Positions 10,264-18,551 of a stretch of DNA of 64,000 nucleotides are shown in pieces. Under the pieces are notes generated by a model. It was not told where the DNA came from, searched no databases, and saw nothing but the letters and a program-made list of their open reading frames with translations. Source of the stretch: Streptomyces uncialis (lineage in GTDB: Bacteria > Actinomycetota > Actinomycetes > Streptomycetales > Streptomycetaceae). The DNA lies in the NCBI RefSeq assembly GCF_001905345.1, contig NZ_LFBV01000002.1, forward strand, positions 744,001 to 808,000, in the 5' to 3' direction. Each line of letters opens with the position of its first letter. Positions within the stretch are counted from its first letter, which is position 1. Position numbers and translations under genes: made by a program.

Positions 10264-11072
10264 GCCTTGCGTCCCACCCCGACGAACCCGCCGAACAATG
10301 ATGGGTCCGCCTCCTTCGGATCGGTTTCGGGCCGCCACGACGGCAATGGCACGAGCCCCGGTTCCACCATGTCGTATCCCTCGAAGAACCGCGCGATCTC
10401 GTCGCGAGAGCGCATGATCAGTGGGTTGCGTGTGTTCTTGTAGACACCGACGGTGCCTTCCGCGCGTTCCGCGGGGATCTGCATCCCTTCGTACGATCCA
10501 TGAGTGAGGGTCAGCAGGCTGCCGGGAGCGAGTGCGTCCCGCAGCTCCGCGACGGCGGCGTGCGGGGCGTCGGCGTCCTGCACGAAGTGGAGCACGGAGA
10601 CGAGGAGCAGCGCCACCGGCCGGTCGAGATCGAGCAATCTCCCCACGGCTTCGGAGGCGAGGATCTCACGGGGGCGGCGAAGATCCGCACCGACGACATC
10701 CGCCTGCGCGTTATCGGCCAGTACCGCCTGACTGTGCGCGACGGCCACCGGGTCGTGATCCACGTAGACGACCCGGGCCGCGGGATCGGCCCTCTGGGCG
10801 ATCTCGTGGACATTGCCGAAGGTGGGGATGCCGGAGCCGATGTCGAGGAACTGGGTGACGCCCTCGGCGACGGCCAGTTCGATCGCCCGGCGCATGAAGG
10901 CACGATTCGCCTGGGCCACTTTGGGGATGGCGGGAATGAACTGCATGGCCTGCCGGGCCGCTTCCCGGTCGACCTCGAAGTTGTGTGATCCTCCGAGGTA
11001 GTAGTCGTAGATGCGGGACACGCTCGGCACCGAGATGTCGATTCCCTGGGGTGCCCAGGAGGGTCGTTCCAT
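10260..11072 (-). CDS. DUF574-family SAM-dependent methyltransferase
   Basis: A 270-residue member of the actinobacterial DUF574 (PF04672) methyltransferase-like family. The start IDISVPSVSRIYDYYLGGSHNF is diagnostic, FLDIGSGIPT is the SAM-binding glycine-rich motif, and ARVVYVDHDPVAVAHSQ carries the acidic residue that should bind the ribose. Substrates of this family are unknown. A GGAGA sequence stands five bases before ATG 11072. The stop overlaps the GTG of the cyclic-di-GMP gene by four bases, so the two are one coupled operon. A second DUF574 gene lies at 47379. Confidence 0.88.
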   Translation of the reverse strand: MERPSWAPQGIDISVPSVSRIYDYYLGGSHNFEVDREAARQAMQFIPAIPKVAQANRAFMRRAIELAVAEGVTQFLDIGSGIPTFGNVHEIAQRADPAARVVYVDHDPVAVAHSQAVLADNAQADVVGADLRRPREILASEAVGRLLDLDRPVALLLVSVLHFVQDADAPHAAVAELRDALAPGSLLTLTHGSYEGMQIPAERAEGTVGVYKNTRNPLIMRSRDEIARFFEGYDMVEPGLVPLPSWRPETDPKEADPSLFGGFVGVGRKA

Positions 11073-11269
11073 CGCAGTCTCCTACGCGTAGTCGGCGGGC
11101 CGGTGTTCGAGCTGAGGCTACTGATCAGCCGCCAAAGGAGCGAGTCAAAACGGAAATTGGCGGTCCGTTCTCGGTCACTGCCAGAGGCACGTGCCGATTG
11201 ATCGTTGTACGAATACAACCGGACACCACCCGAAGGCAAGCGCACGGAAGTGAAGGGATGCGAAACGAA

Positions 11270-11312
11270 CCGGTCCGCTTCCCCCGCGGCGGTGCGGGAG
11301 GAAGCGGACCGG
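11270..11312. terminator. Strong hairpin downstream of the SCO0930-type lipoprotein gene
   Basis: Perfect 13-base arms at 11270-11282 (CCGGTCCGCTTCC) and 11300-11312, with an inner GC-rich extension. It lies in the 377-base gap 11073-11449, about 140 bases past the lipoprotein stop on the minus strand. Apart from this hairpin and the upstream region of the methyltransferase gene, nothing else was recognised in the gap. Confidence 0.5.
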
Positions 11313-11449
11313 CTCGGTCCGTGCGCCCTGTGTCGATGTGGTTCGCCCCTCCCGTACCGGCCGGTACGCCCCGGCCGGCCGGACCTGCCGGCGGCGCCCG
11401 GAACGGGCTCCGCCCGTCCTCCGCTTCTGCGCCGCCGGGCCCCGGGCCG

Positions 11450-12415
11450 TTACAGCTTGACGGGCTTTCCGTCGGGCTTGACCGCGAACCAGGTGCCGCC
11501 GACGCCCTGGCCCTTGGTGTCACCGGGGACCTGGTCGGCCGCGAAGGTGTAGAGCGGCCAGCAGTCGATGGTCTGCTGGTCGATGCCGTCGGGGCGGCCG
11601 AAGGTGACGTACCCCTTGAGCTTGATCCCCTTGGTCTGCGCCTTGTCCACCGGGGCGACGACCGGCCACTTCTCCAGGCATTCACCGATACAGGCCGTCC
11701 GCATCGGCCAGGCCGAGTCCTTGGTGAAGCGGTAGACCGTCATCGCGTCCTTGTCGACGACGATCTCCCCGAGCTTCGGGTCGACCCGGGTCGACAGACC
11801 GGGGCGCCCGGCGGCATCCGAACCGCCCCCGGCGGGGGCCGCCTTCTTCCCGTCGGGCGCCGCGGCGAACCATACGCCGCCGACCCCCTGGCCCTTGGCG
11901 TCCCCGGCCCGCCCGTCCTTCACGTAGCGGTACATGGGCCAGCCGTCCAGCGTCAGCTGCCTGACGCCGTCGGCGCGGACGACCTCGCCGAGCAGGCCCG
12001 CGTCGACACCGGTCGGGGCCGTCGCACCGTCGGCGGGGACGGGCGGCCAGGCGACGGCGCACTCACCGGCGCAGTCGGACCTGGGCGGCTTCGCGGTGTC
12101 CTTGTCGAAGCGGTACAGGGTGAGCCCGGCGCTGTCCGTGACGACCCTGCCGAGTTCCTTGCTGTCCCAGACCGCGAGCCTGCCCGCGGCCCTGGCCCGG
12201 CCGCTCGCGGCGGCCGCGTCACCGGAGCCGTACCCGTCACCGCCCGCCGCCGTTCCCGCGCCGGGGCTCGCTCCCGCCCCGCCGCCCGCGGGGGCCACCG
12301 CGCCGACGTTCTGACCGGTCGCCGCCTGCTCCGGGCTGTCCTGACCGCACGCCGTCGTCAGCGCCAGCAGGACCGCAGCGCACGCTACGAATGAGGCGCT
12401 CCGCCAGGTCTTCAT
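11450..12415 (-). CDS. SCO0930-family lipoprotein with repeated COG4315-like domains
   Basis: A 321-residue lipoprotein: a signal peptide with lipobox LTTAC (Cys about 23), a low-complexity Gly/Ala linker, then two related copies (about 80-185 and 210-320) of a module containing GLTLYRFDKD/MTVYRFTKD, CAGECAVAWPPV/CIGECLEKWPVV, GWPMYRYVKD/CWPLYTFAAD and GQGVGGVWFA/GQGVGGTWFA. This resembles the COG4315 secreted-lipoprotein repeat, whose function is unknown though the paired cysteines suggest a redox or metal role. ATG 12415 is preferred to TTG 12421, because GGGAG then sits six bases upstream. Anchored on the outer face of the membrane. Confidence 0.85.
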   Translation of the reverse strand: MKTWRSASFVACAAVLLALTTACGQDSPEQAATGQNVGAVAPAGGGAGASPGAGTAAGGDGYGSGDAAAASGRARAAGRLAVWDSKELGRVVTDSAGLTLYRFDKDTAKPPRSDCAGECAVAWPPVPADGATAPTGVDAGLLGEVVRADGVRQLTLDGWPMYRYVKDGRAGDAKGQGVGGVWFAAAPDGKKAAPAGGGSDAAGRPGLSTRVDPKLGEIVVDKDAMTVYRFTKDSAWPMRTACIGECLEKWPVVAPVDKAQTKGIKLKGYVTFGRPDGIDQQTIDCWPLYTFAADQVPGDTKGQGVGGTWFAVKPDGKPVKL

Positions 12416-12611
12416 TGTCAACTCCCGTGATGTGCTTGGCAGTTGATCGGCACCAGGCGATGCCGCTCATGGCTCTAGTTACGGGCGCGGACCGGCGGTG
12501 CGTTCAACGGCACGGGAAATCTCCGCGCGACGGACCGGCGGCCGGGCCGGCGCCACCCGCACCGAGCGCACGCCCGCGCCCCTCCACCGCGCACCCCCAC
12601 CTCGCACTTCC

Positions 12612-12647
12612 TGTTCCGAACATCCGTCCACATCGGTACTGTTCGAA
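12612..12647. promoter_or_regulatory. Possible operator: TGTTCCGAACA palindrome plus nearby half-site
   Basis: TGTTCCGAACA (12612-12622) is a perfect 11-base palindrome; TGTTCGAA (12640-12647) repeats its arm in inverse orientation 17 bases away. It lies in the 315-base divergent gap between the lipoprotein (12415) and the Pro/Thr-rich gene (12731) and may be an operator. The protein that would bind is unknown. Nothing else was recognised in the gap. Confidence 0.25.
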
Positions 12648-12730
12648 TTTTCGTAAACCTGTCGGCCCCGAAAACCCCCCGTTCGGAGCATTCAGGCCCC
12701 GAGTGCGCTTGACGGCGTCACCGCCCGCCC

Positions 12731-13483
12731 ATGATCAGGGGCGTGTACGGATACCGGCGGACCTGGTCCGCCCTGCTGATACGGGTGCTGGCCCCGGTCA
12801 CCCTGGCGGGCCTGACCGCCGCGCCCGCCGTGGCCCTCGCCCCGTCGGGCGCGCCGACGAGCAGTTGCGCGTACGCGTCGACCGGTGACGGCGGTGGCGC
12901 GGTGGCCGTCGCGGGCGGCGACTCCTTCTGCACCCCGAAGCCCACGCCGAAACCGCCCAAGCCGACCCCCACACCCAAGCCGACGCCCACTCCGACGCCC
13001 ACCCCGAAACCGACCCCGACGCCGACCCCCAAGCCCACGCCGACCCCCACCCCCAGTCCCACACCCACGCCGACACCGAGCCCCACTCCTAGCCCCACGC
13101 CCACACCCACGCCCACACCCAGTGCCACGCCGACCCCGACCCCGACCGTGACCCCGGCTCCCCCGCCGCCACCGGCCCCGGAGCCGACACCTCCGGCCCC
13201 ACGGCCCCCCGTGGCCGCGGCACCGGTGATTCCTCCGCCGCCTCCCCCGGCGCCCGAGCCACCACCGGCACCGGCCCCGGCCCCGGTTTCCCAGGCGCCG
13301 AAGCCGAAGCCCCCGCCGAAGCCGAGCCCGTCGGTGCGGCCGTCGCCGAAGAAGGTCACGTACCCCCGGTACCGGCCCACGGTCCGGCGCGCCCAGCCCC
13401 GGCAGGGTCCGTCGCTGGTCTCCCTGACCCTGCTCATCACGGCGCCCGCGGTGCTCGCCGCCGCCGCGCTGCGCCCGCGCTGA
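12731..13483 (+). CDS. Secreted Pro/Thr-rich surface protein with C-terminal membrane anchor
   Basis: A 250-residue protein with an N-terminal signal or membrane segment (about 15-37), a short Cys-containing head (SSCAYAS and SFCTPK), a long (T/K)P repeat region (about 75-140), a Pro/Ala region to about 215, and a C-terminal hydrophobic segment [22 protein letters not shown] ending in two arginines. The Pro-rich part would act as a wall-spanning spacer. ATG 12731 was taken; a GTG ten bases on, in another frame, was not. It probably shares an operon with the DUF4239 gene 19 bases downstream. No enzymatic domain is recognised. Confidence 0.65.
   Translation: MIRGVYGYRRTWSALLIRVLAPVTLAGLTAAPAVALAPSGAPTSSCAYASTGDGGGAVAVAGGDSFCTPKPTPKPPKPTPTPKPTPTPTPTPKPTPTPTPKPTPTPTPSPTPTPTPSPTPSPTPTPTPTPSATPTPTPTVTPAPPPPPAPEPTPPAPRPPVAAAPVIPPPPPPAPEPPPAPAPAPVSQAPKPKPPPKPSPSVRPSPKKVTYPRYRPTVRRAQPRQGPSLVSLTLLITAPAVLAAAALRPR
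12942..13150. repeat. Low-complexity ACNCCNAAGCC-type coding repeat
   Basis: About 200 bases of imperfect six-base units encoding (T/K/S)-P dipeptides inside the Pro/Thr-rich gene. Length is likely to vary between strains by slippage. Confidence 0.8.
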
Positions 13484-13502
13484 TCACCCGGAGGAACACC
13501 CG

Positions 13503-14267
13503 ATGCCGGAATGGCTTGTTCTCACCCTCGCGATGGGTGCCGCGTGCGCCGTCGTACTCGCCGTAACGCTTCTTCAGCACCGCAGGATCGGTGTCGACGA
13601 CGATCCGAGCGAGACCCCGGACGTGATCGAGTACATCACCATGATGATCGGCGTGGTCTACGCGATCGTCCTGGGACTGGCCATCGCGGGTGTCTGGGAG
13701 GCCCGCAACGCGGCCCAGGACCACGTACAGGCCGAAGCGCAGGCGCTGCACGAGATCAGTGAGCGGGTACGCGTCTACCCGCCCGAGGTACGCGACCGCA
13801 TCCGGGCGGACGTCAACGCGTATGTCGGCCACGTGGTCGACGTCGAGTGGAAGCGGATGGCGGAGTCGGGCGAGCTGACCGACCGGGGCACCGAGCTGCT
13901 GGCGCGCCTGCGGCACGACGTGGCCGACCACCGTCCGAAGTCGGACTTCGAGGCGCAGGCGTACCAGCCGCTCCAGGACCATGTGACCGCGGCGGACCTG
14001 GCCCGCACCGAGCGCGGGAGCTCCGCGGAGCCGACGATGCCCGGCGTGGTGTGGTTCGGGCTGATCATCGGGGCGCTGGTCACGATCGGCATGGTGTTCG
14101 CGCTCCAGATCAGAAGGACCCCCCGCGAACTGCTGCTCGCGGGACTGTTCTCGGCGCTGATCGCCTTCCTGCTGTTCCTGGTGTGGGACTTCTACATGCC
14201 GTACAGCCGGGGTATCGCCGCGGGCGCCGATCCGTTCCTCAAGCTGTTCCCGGGCGCCGGGGACTGA
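13503..14267 (+). CDS. DUF4239-family membrane protein (bestrophin-like domain)
   Basis: A 254-residue membrane protein. One segment spans about 4-23 (LVLTLAMGAACAVVLAVTLL), a second about 45-65 (ITMMIGVVYAIVLGLAIAGVW), a central soluble charged region 70-175, and two C-terminal segments (about 180-200 and 208-228). The EYITMMIGVVYAIVLGLAI block and the central helix rich in Glu/Arg match DUF4239, which is often listed as bestrophin-like; channel activity is not shown. A GGAGG stands ten bases before ATG 13503. It follows the Pro/Thr-rich gene closely. Confidence 0.8.
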   Translation: MPEWLVLTLAMGAACAVVLAVTLLQHRRIGVDDDPSETPDVIEYITMMIGVVYAIVLGLAIAGVWEARNAAQDHVQAEAQALHEISERVRVYPPEVRDRIRADVNAYVGHVVDVEWKRMAESGELTDRGTELLARLRHDVADHRPKSDFEAQAYQPLQDHVTAADLARTERGSSAEPTMPGVVWFGLIIGALVTIGMVFALQIRRTPRELLLAGLFSALIAFLLFLVWDFYMPYSRGIAAGADPFLKLFPGAGD

Positions 14268-14490
14268 CCGCGTCCGTGCGGCGGCGCGCCGGTCGGGTCC
14301 CCCGGACGCGGTACCCGGGTTCCGCCGGCCGCCGCGGCGGGGTCCCCCGTGCGGCCCACACGTGTGCCCCATTCGCCCGGCACCGATCGCGGGCCGCCTC
14401 GGGCGTACCTAGCGTGGCGCTCATCGAGGCGCATGACCGATGTGTGCGGAAGAGGTCCGCGGCTGCTCCTCGGGACCGGAGGAACTGCCC

Positions 14491-15063
14491 ATGCGCGCGA
14501 TACGCCTCGCTTCGGCGACCGTGCTGACGCTGACCGCCCTCGCCGCGACGGCCCTCGTGGCGTCCGCCGAGGACCGCGGCTCCGAGGAGGAGCGGGGGTC
14601 GGGGCACGGCAGGTTCGAGGTCGACGCCACCCCGTCGACGATCGCGGCGGGCGGACGGCTCACGCTCCACGCGGACGGCTGCGACGGCGACACCAGGGTC
14701 TCCTCGGGCGTCTTCGACACCGTGCACATCCGCAAGGGCGACCGGTCGCGGTCGGCCACCGTCGACTGGGACGCCCGGCACGGCGCGGTGTACACGGTGA
14801 CGTTCACCTGTGAGCGGGAGTCCAGCCGGACCGTGGAGCTGACCATCGCGGGCGGCGGCTCCGGGGGCGGCCACGAGCGTGAGCCGGGGCACGACCGCGA
14901 GCCCGGCGACGAGCAGGCGCGGCGCGGGGTGCGGGCGGGGCTCGGCGGAACACTGGCCGGCTTCGACATGGAGAAGGTCGGGCTGGGCGCCGCGCTGGTC
15001 GCGGGCGCGATCGGTACGGCGTACTACCGGACCCGGCGGCGGACGGGGGACGACGGGGCCTGA
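14491..15063 (+). CDS. Secreted membrane-anchored Ig-like protein, candidate sortase-cluster substrate (copy 1)
   Basis: A 190-residue exported protein: signal peptide (about 1-27, ending ALVASAED), an Ig-like domain opening with VDATPSTIAAGGRLTLHADGC, a Gly/His/Glu-rich hinge, then a C-terminal hydrophobic helix (about 160-178) followed by RTRRRTG. This signal peptide-domain-helix-basic tail order is that of sortase-type or membrane-anchored surface proteins, but no LPXTG-like motif is visible. GGAGGA precedes ATG 14491. It shares architecture and domain opening with the convergent gene at 15181, and a class F sortase follows. Confidence 0.7.
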   Translation: MRAIRLASATVLTLTALAATALVASAEDRGSEEERGSGHGRFEVDATPSTIAAGGRLTLHADGCDGDTRVSSGVFDTVHIRKGDRSRSATVDWDARHGAVYTVTFTCERESSRTVELTIAGGGSGGGHEREPGHDREPGDEQARRGVRAGLGGTLAGFDMEKVGLGAALVAGAIGTAYYRTRRRTGDDGA

Positions 15064-15094
15064 GGACCGGTGATCGGCGATGCCGGACCCGCGC

Positions 15095-15139
15095 ACAGCC
15101 CTCCGCCCCGGACCGATGGGTCCGGGGTCGGAGGGCTGT
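15095..15139. terminator. Bidirectional terminator hairpin between the two facing surface-protein genes
   Basis: Arms 15095-15114 and 15119-15139 pair completely except for one bulged T (15128), with a four-base GATG loop. It occupies most of the 117-base gap between two convergent genes and should stop both transcripts. Confidence 0.75.
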
Positions 15140-15180
15140 TCCGTGCGGTCCGGGGGACGGGACGCGGAGGAAGGGGCGGT

Positions 15181-15777
15181 TCAGGCGCGGTTCTCGGCGC
15201 GGCGGCGCATCCAGAAGAGTCCGCCGCCGATGGCCGCGGCCGCGACGAGTCCACCGCCGATCGCCATGTCGGTGGTGGTCGCGCCGGTCTCGCTGCTGCC
15301 GCCGAGTCCGCCGCGCACCCCGCCGATGATGGTGAAGGCGTGCGGACGGGTGATCCGTCGGCCGTCGCACTCGGCGGTGATCTCGTGCGATCCGGCGGAG
15401 GCGAAGCGGTGGACGGTGACGGTCGCCGTCGCGGACCCCCGCCCGCCGCCCCGGTCGTCGCGGCCGAGGCCGCTGAGCCGGGTGCGTTCGAAGGCGGGTG
15501 ACTCCACGAAGCCGTTCTCGCAGGAGCGGCCGTCGACGGTGATGGTGAGCCTGCCGCCCGAGGCGATCACGCTCGGCATCGCGACGATGTTGCCCGGCTG
15601 GTCGCCGTTGCCACCGCCGAAGTTGTTGTTGCCGTTGTTGTTTCCGTTGTTGTTGCCACCGCTGTTGTTGCCGTTGTTGTTGTGGTTGTTGTCGTTCCCG
15701 GCCGTCGCGGTGGGGGCGACGACCCCTACCGCGGCCACCACGACGGCCGAGACCGCCAGGGCACGAATTCTGCGCAT
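15181..15777 (-). CDS. Secreted Asn/Gly-rich membrane-anchored Ig-like protein (copy 2)
   Basis: A 198-residue relative of the gene at 14491, on the opposite strand. It has a signal peptide (about 1-26, ending PTATAGN), an Asn/Gly-rich stretch (about 27-62) in place of a charged linker, an Ig-like domain starting MPSVIASGGRLTITVDG with a Cys pair, a TIIGGVRGGLGGSSETG hinge, a C-terminal helix (about 172-190) and basic tail RRRAENRA. No LPXTG motif is seen. The Asn run is encoded by GTTGTTGTTGCC-type repeats (about 15600-15705). The pair probably arose by duplication and then diverged in the linker. Confidence 0.72.
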   Translation of the reverse strand: MRRIRALAVSAVVVAAVGVVAPTATAGNDNNHNNNGNNSGGNNNGNNNGNNNFGGGNGDQPGNIVAMPSVIASGGRLTITVDGRSCENGFVESPAFERTRLSGLGRDDRGGGRGSATATVTVHRFASAGSHEITAECDGRRITRPHAFTIIGGVRGGLGGSSETGATTTDMAIGGGLVAAAAIGGGLFWMRRRAENRA

Positions 15778-16114
15778 GGGAATCCTCCGCTGGCAGGCGC
15801 CCCGGGGTACGGTCCCCGGTCGGTCGGCGAGAGCGCCTGTCGCAACCGACCCTCAGTTGGCGGGCCCGGGGGCGCATGTCGGGGCTCGTCCGTCCTGGTG
15901 AGCGACACGCCGGGGGAACGCCGGGCGCGCCGCAATCGCCGCAGGTCACGGACCGTCAGAAATTTCCTGCCCGGGGCGACTCGGATGGCGCACGGCGGTG
16001 CGGCCCCGCCACCCGTTCGCACCCGCTCTGTCGCAGGCCGGGCGCGCTCGGCTTAGTTTGCTCGTAGGCACCGAGGACGTGATCCGCCGGGTCGTGTCGA
16101 GAGGGGATGGGCTG

Positions 16115-16780
16115 ATGTCTTCGTCCCAGCCGTTCGAGGCGGAACGGCCCAGGAAGCGCGCGCCGTGGGGTGTGATAGCGCTGGTCCTGCTGACCGGTCT
16201 CGCGCTGATACGGAATGGATCGGGTGAGTTCGACACGGGTCCGCCGCAGCCCGCTTCGGCCGCGGCGGCGGACGGCCGGACGCCCCGGACCGCCCCGGTG
16301 CCGGACAAGGAACTGGCGGCGCTGCCGTTCGCGCGCGCCGAGCGGGTCGCCATCCCGGCGATCCGGGTGGACGCGCCGATGATGCCGGTGCAGCTGGACG
16401 CGGAGGGGTGGGTGGACGCGCCACCGGCGGAGGACCCGAACCTGGCGGGCTGGTTCTCCGGCGCGGTCTCGCCCGGTGAGAAGGGCACCGCGGTCGTGGT
16501 CGGTCATGTGGACAACCAGCAGGGGCCGGCGGTCTTCTACGGTCTGGGGGCGCTGGAGAAGGGGAACAAGGTCGAGATCCAGCGGGCCGACGGGAAGACC
16601 GCGGTGTTCGAGATCTACGGGATCGAGGTCTACCGGAAGCAGGACTTCCCCGGGGAGCAGGTGTACGGCGGTACGGGGTATCCGGAGGTCCGGGTGATCA
16701 CCTGCGGTGGGGGCTTCTCCAAGCAGAGCGGGTACGACGGGAACGTGGTGGTGTTCGCGCGGATGACCGACATCCGCTGA
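16115..16780 (+). CDS. Class F sortase
   Basis: A 221-residue membrane-anchored transpeptidase. A single N-terminal helix (about 15-30, GVIALVLLTGLALI) precedes an Ala/Pro linker and the sortase barrel. The catalytic His lies in VVVGHVDN and the Cys in RVITCGGGF (TCGGG is typical of Streptomyces class F enzymes); the Arg is expected in the last strand, VVVFARM. ATG 16115 has a GGGG stretch at a suitable distance; the longer upstream frame is not conserved-looking. With two anchored surface proteins just upstream it probably forms a small surface-display locus, though their lack of LPXTG is unexplained. Confidence 0.88.
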   Translation: MSSSQPFEAERPRKRAPWGVIALVLLTGLALIRNGSGEFDTGPPQPASAAAADGRTPRTAPVPDKELAALPFARAERVAIPAIRVDAPMMPVQLDAEGWVDAPPAEDPNLAGWFSGAVSPGEKGTAVVVGHVDNQQGPAVFYGLGALEKGNKVEIQRADGKTAVFEIYGIEVYRKQDFPGEQVYGGTGYPEVRVITCGGGFSKQSGYDGNVVVFARMTDIR

Positions 16781-16919
16781 GGCCTCACGGGGTGCGGGTC
16801 GCCTTCGCTTGCGCCCCTGGGTGTCCTGTGCCGGGCGTACTTGTCCCCGCACAGGTCACCCCGCGCCCCTGGGTCGGCCCGGGTGAACGTCACTCCGTCC
16901 CGGCACGCACTCGGTGGGT

Positions 16920-17587
16920 GCGCGGTTCCTCGCGCCCCTGGATGCTGCCCCTTCGAGTTGTCCGTCCGGTGCGGGCCGGTCCTCGTCTTTTGCGCAGTTC
17001 CCCGCGCCCCTGAGATCGCGCCCCCTGCGCCACCCGTTCGACTGCGGACGGTCCTCGGTTGCTCGCGCAGTTCCTCGCGCCCCTGGATGCTGCCCCTTCA
17101 GGCCGTCCGCCCGGTGCGGGCCGGCCCTCGTCCTTTGCGCAGTTCCCCGCGCCCCTGAGATCGCGCCCCCTGCGGTTCCCCGTCCGGCTGCGGATGGTCC
17201 TCGGTTGCTCGCGCAGTTCCCCGCGCCCCTGGATGCTGCCCCTTCGAGTCGTCCGTCCGGTGCGGGCCGGCCCTCGCCTTTTGCGCAGTTCCCCGCGCCC
17301 CTTTGGGGCCCTTGGCCGCTGCGGGTGCTTGACTGCGGGCGGGGGCGCCCCGATAGGGGCGCGGGGAACTGCGCGAGCAACCACGAGCCACCCGCACACA
17401 CACGAACACAGCAAGGGGCGCGCCCGAAGGGGCGCGGGGAACTGCGCATCCCACGAACGACCCGCACCCGACGAAGTACGGACAGCGGTACGGACCCAGG
17501 GGCGCGAGGAACTGCGCACCCACGGGACACCCGCACGGACGCAGGTACGCCCAGCCGGGCGGACCCAAGGGGCGCGGGGAACTGCGC
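16920..17587. repeat. Ten-copy phased array of a 19-21 base intergenic repeat, inverted at 17303-17356
   Basis: The 877-base gap between the convergent sortase and deacetylase genes holds ten copies of GCGCAGTTCCCCGCGCCCC. Six read forward (starting near 16920, 16992, 17065, 17137, 17211, 17283) and four reverse (cores 17356-17374, 17429-17447, 17499-17517, 17569-17587). Spacing is 70-74 bases throughout, including across the switch. The forward half is also a 145-146 base tandem repeat in about 2.7 copies (units from 16920, 17065, 17211). Copies six and seven form perfect 19-base inverted arms. Each converging transcript reads the core in the same sense. I recall this core as a frequent intergenic repeat in Streptomyces. 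No ORF here looks coding. Confidence 0.9.
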
Positions 17588-17657
17588 GTCCCACGAGCGA
17601 CCCGCACCCGACGGAGTACCGCCAGGGCACGGGCACCGGAACGCGAGAACCGCTGGG

Positions 17658-18551
17658 TCACACCCTTTCGCGTTCCGGGAGTGTCATCGTGTAGCCCTCC
17701 GCGAGGAGACCCGGGAGCCACGTCCGCAGCGCCCGGACCGTCTGCGAACGATCGCCCCCCGCGTCATGGGAGAGCACCACCACCCCGGGCCCCGCCCCCT
17801 CCCGCACGGCCCGGGTGATCGCGGTCGTACCGGGCGTCTCCCAGTCGACGGTGTCCACCGTCCACGCGAGCGGCTCCATCCCCAACTCCGCGCCGATCTC
17901 GAAGACCGCCCGGTTCCACGCCCCGTACGGCGCGCGGAACCACAGCGGCGGCTCGCCGACGGTGCGTTCGATCATGTCGCTCGTGCGCTTCATCTCGGAG
18001 CGGATCGCGGCCCGCGACAGCGAGGGCAGCAGGGGATGGCTCCAGGTGTGGTTGCCGATCACATGTCCCTCGTCGGCCATCCTGCGCAGCAGGTGCTTGT
18101 TCCAGGGGATCTGCTCCCCGCAGACGAAGAACACCGCGGGCGTGTCGTGCGCGCGCAGCACCCGCAGGATGTCGGGCGTGTACGCGGGGTCGGGTCCGTC
18201 GTCGAAGGTGAGGACCATGGTGCGGCGTCCGCCGCTGTCCACCCGCAGGATGGGGGCGCGGCGCACGGCGGGCCGGACGAGGGCACGGGTACGGGGGCGG
18301 GCCGGGGTGCCGTGCCCGGTGAGCGGCTGGAGCCGGTACGTGGAGGGCTTCATGGGCGCGATGGCCTGTGGTCCCGGCGCGGGACCACCGGTCGCTCCGG
18401 CCGCCGTACCCGTCGCGGCCGTACCGCTCGCGGCCCCGGCGGGCGGCCGGGCCCGGTCGGTTCCGAAGCAGCCCGCGGTGGCGGCGATTCCGAGGACCGC
18501 GGCGCCGCGCAACAGCGCCCTGCGGGCGGGGGTCGTCCGATCGTCTTTCAT
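17658..18551 (-). CDS. Polysaccharide deacetylase (NodB/CE4) lipoprotein
   Basis: A 297-residue exported enzyme. The N-terminus has Tat-like RRALLRGAAV and a lipobox TAGC with Cys28. After an Ala/Pro/Gly linker the NodB domain begins near 105 with TFDDGPD (catalytic base and metal Asp), then HTWSHP (metal His pair), RAPYG, and a C-terminal VVLSHDAGGD. It should remove N-acetyl groups from a cell-wall or exported polysaccharide, such as peptidoglycan or chitin-like glycan. ATG 18551 fits the signal peptide. Its transcript runs towards the repeat array at 16920-17587. Confidence 0.9.
   Translation of the reverse strand: MKDDRTTPARRALLRGAAVLGIAATAGCFGTDRARPPAGAASGTAATGTAAGATGGPAPGPQAIAPMKPSTYRLQPLTGHGTPARPRTRALVRPAVRRAPILRVDSGGRRTMVLTFDDGPDPAYTPDILRVLRAHDTPAVFFVCGEQIPWNKHLLRRMADEGHVIGNHTWSHPLLPSLSRAAIRSEMKRTSDMIERTVGEPPLWFRAPYGAWNRAVFEIGAELGMEPLAWTVDTVDWETPGTTAITRAVREGAGPGVVVLSHDAGGDRSQTVRALRTWLPGLLAEGYTMTLPERERV

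Noticed and set aside
7966..10443. 825-codon plus-strand frame
   Set aside because: Antisense shadow of the GGDEF-EAL gene; the minus-strand frame has intact catalytic motifs.
16920..17587. CRISPR array
   Set aside because: Repeats are about 20 bases with spacing of 72 bases, orientation switches midway, spacers are themselves repeated, and no Cas genes are present.
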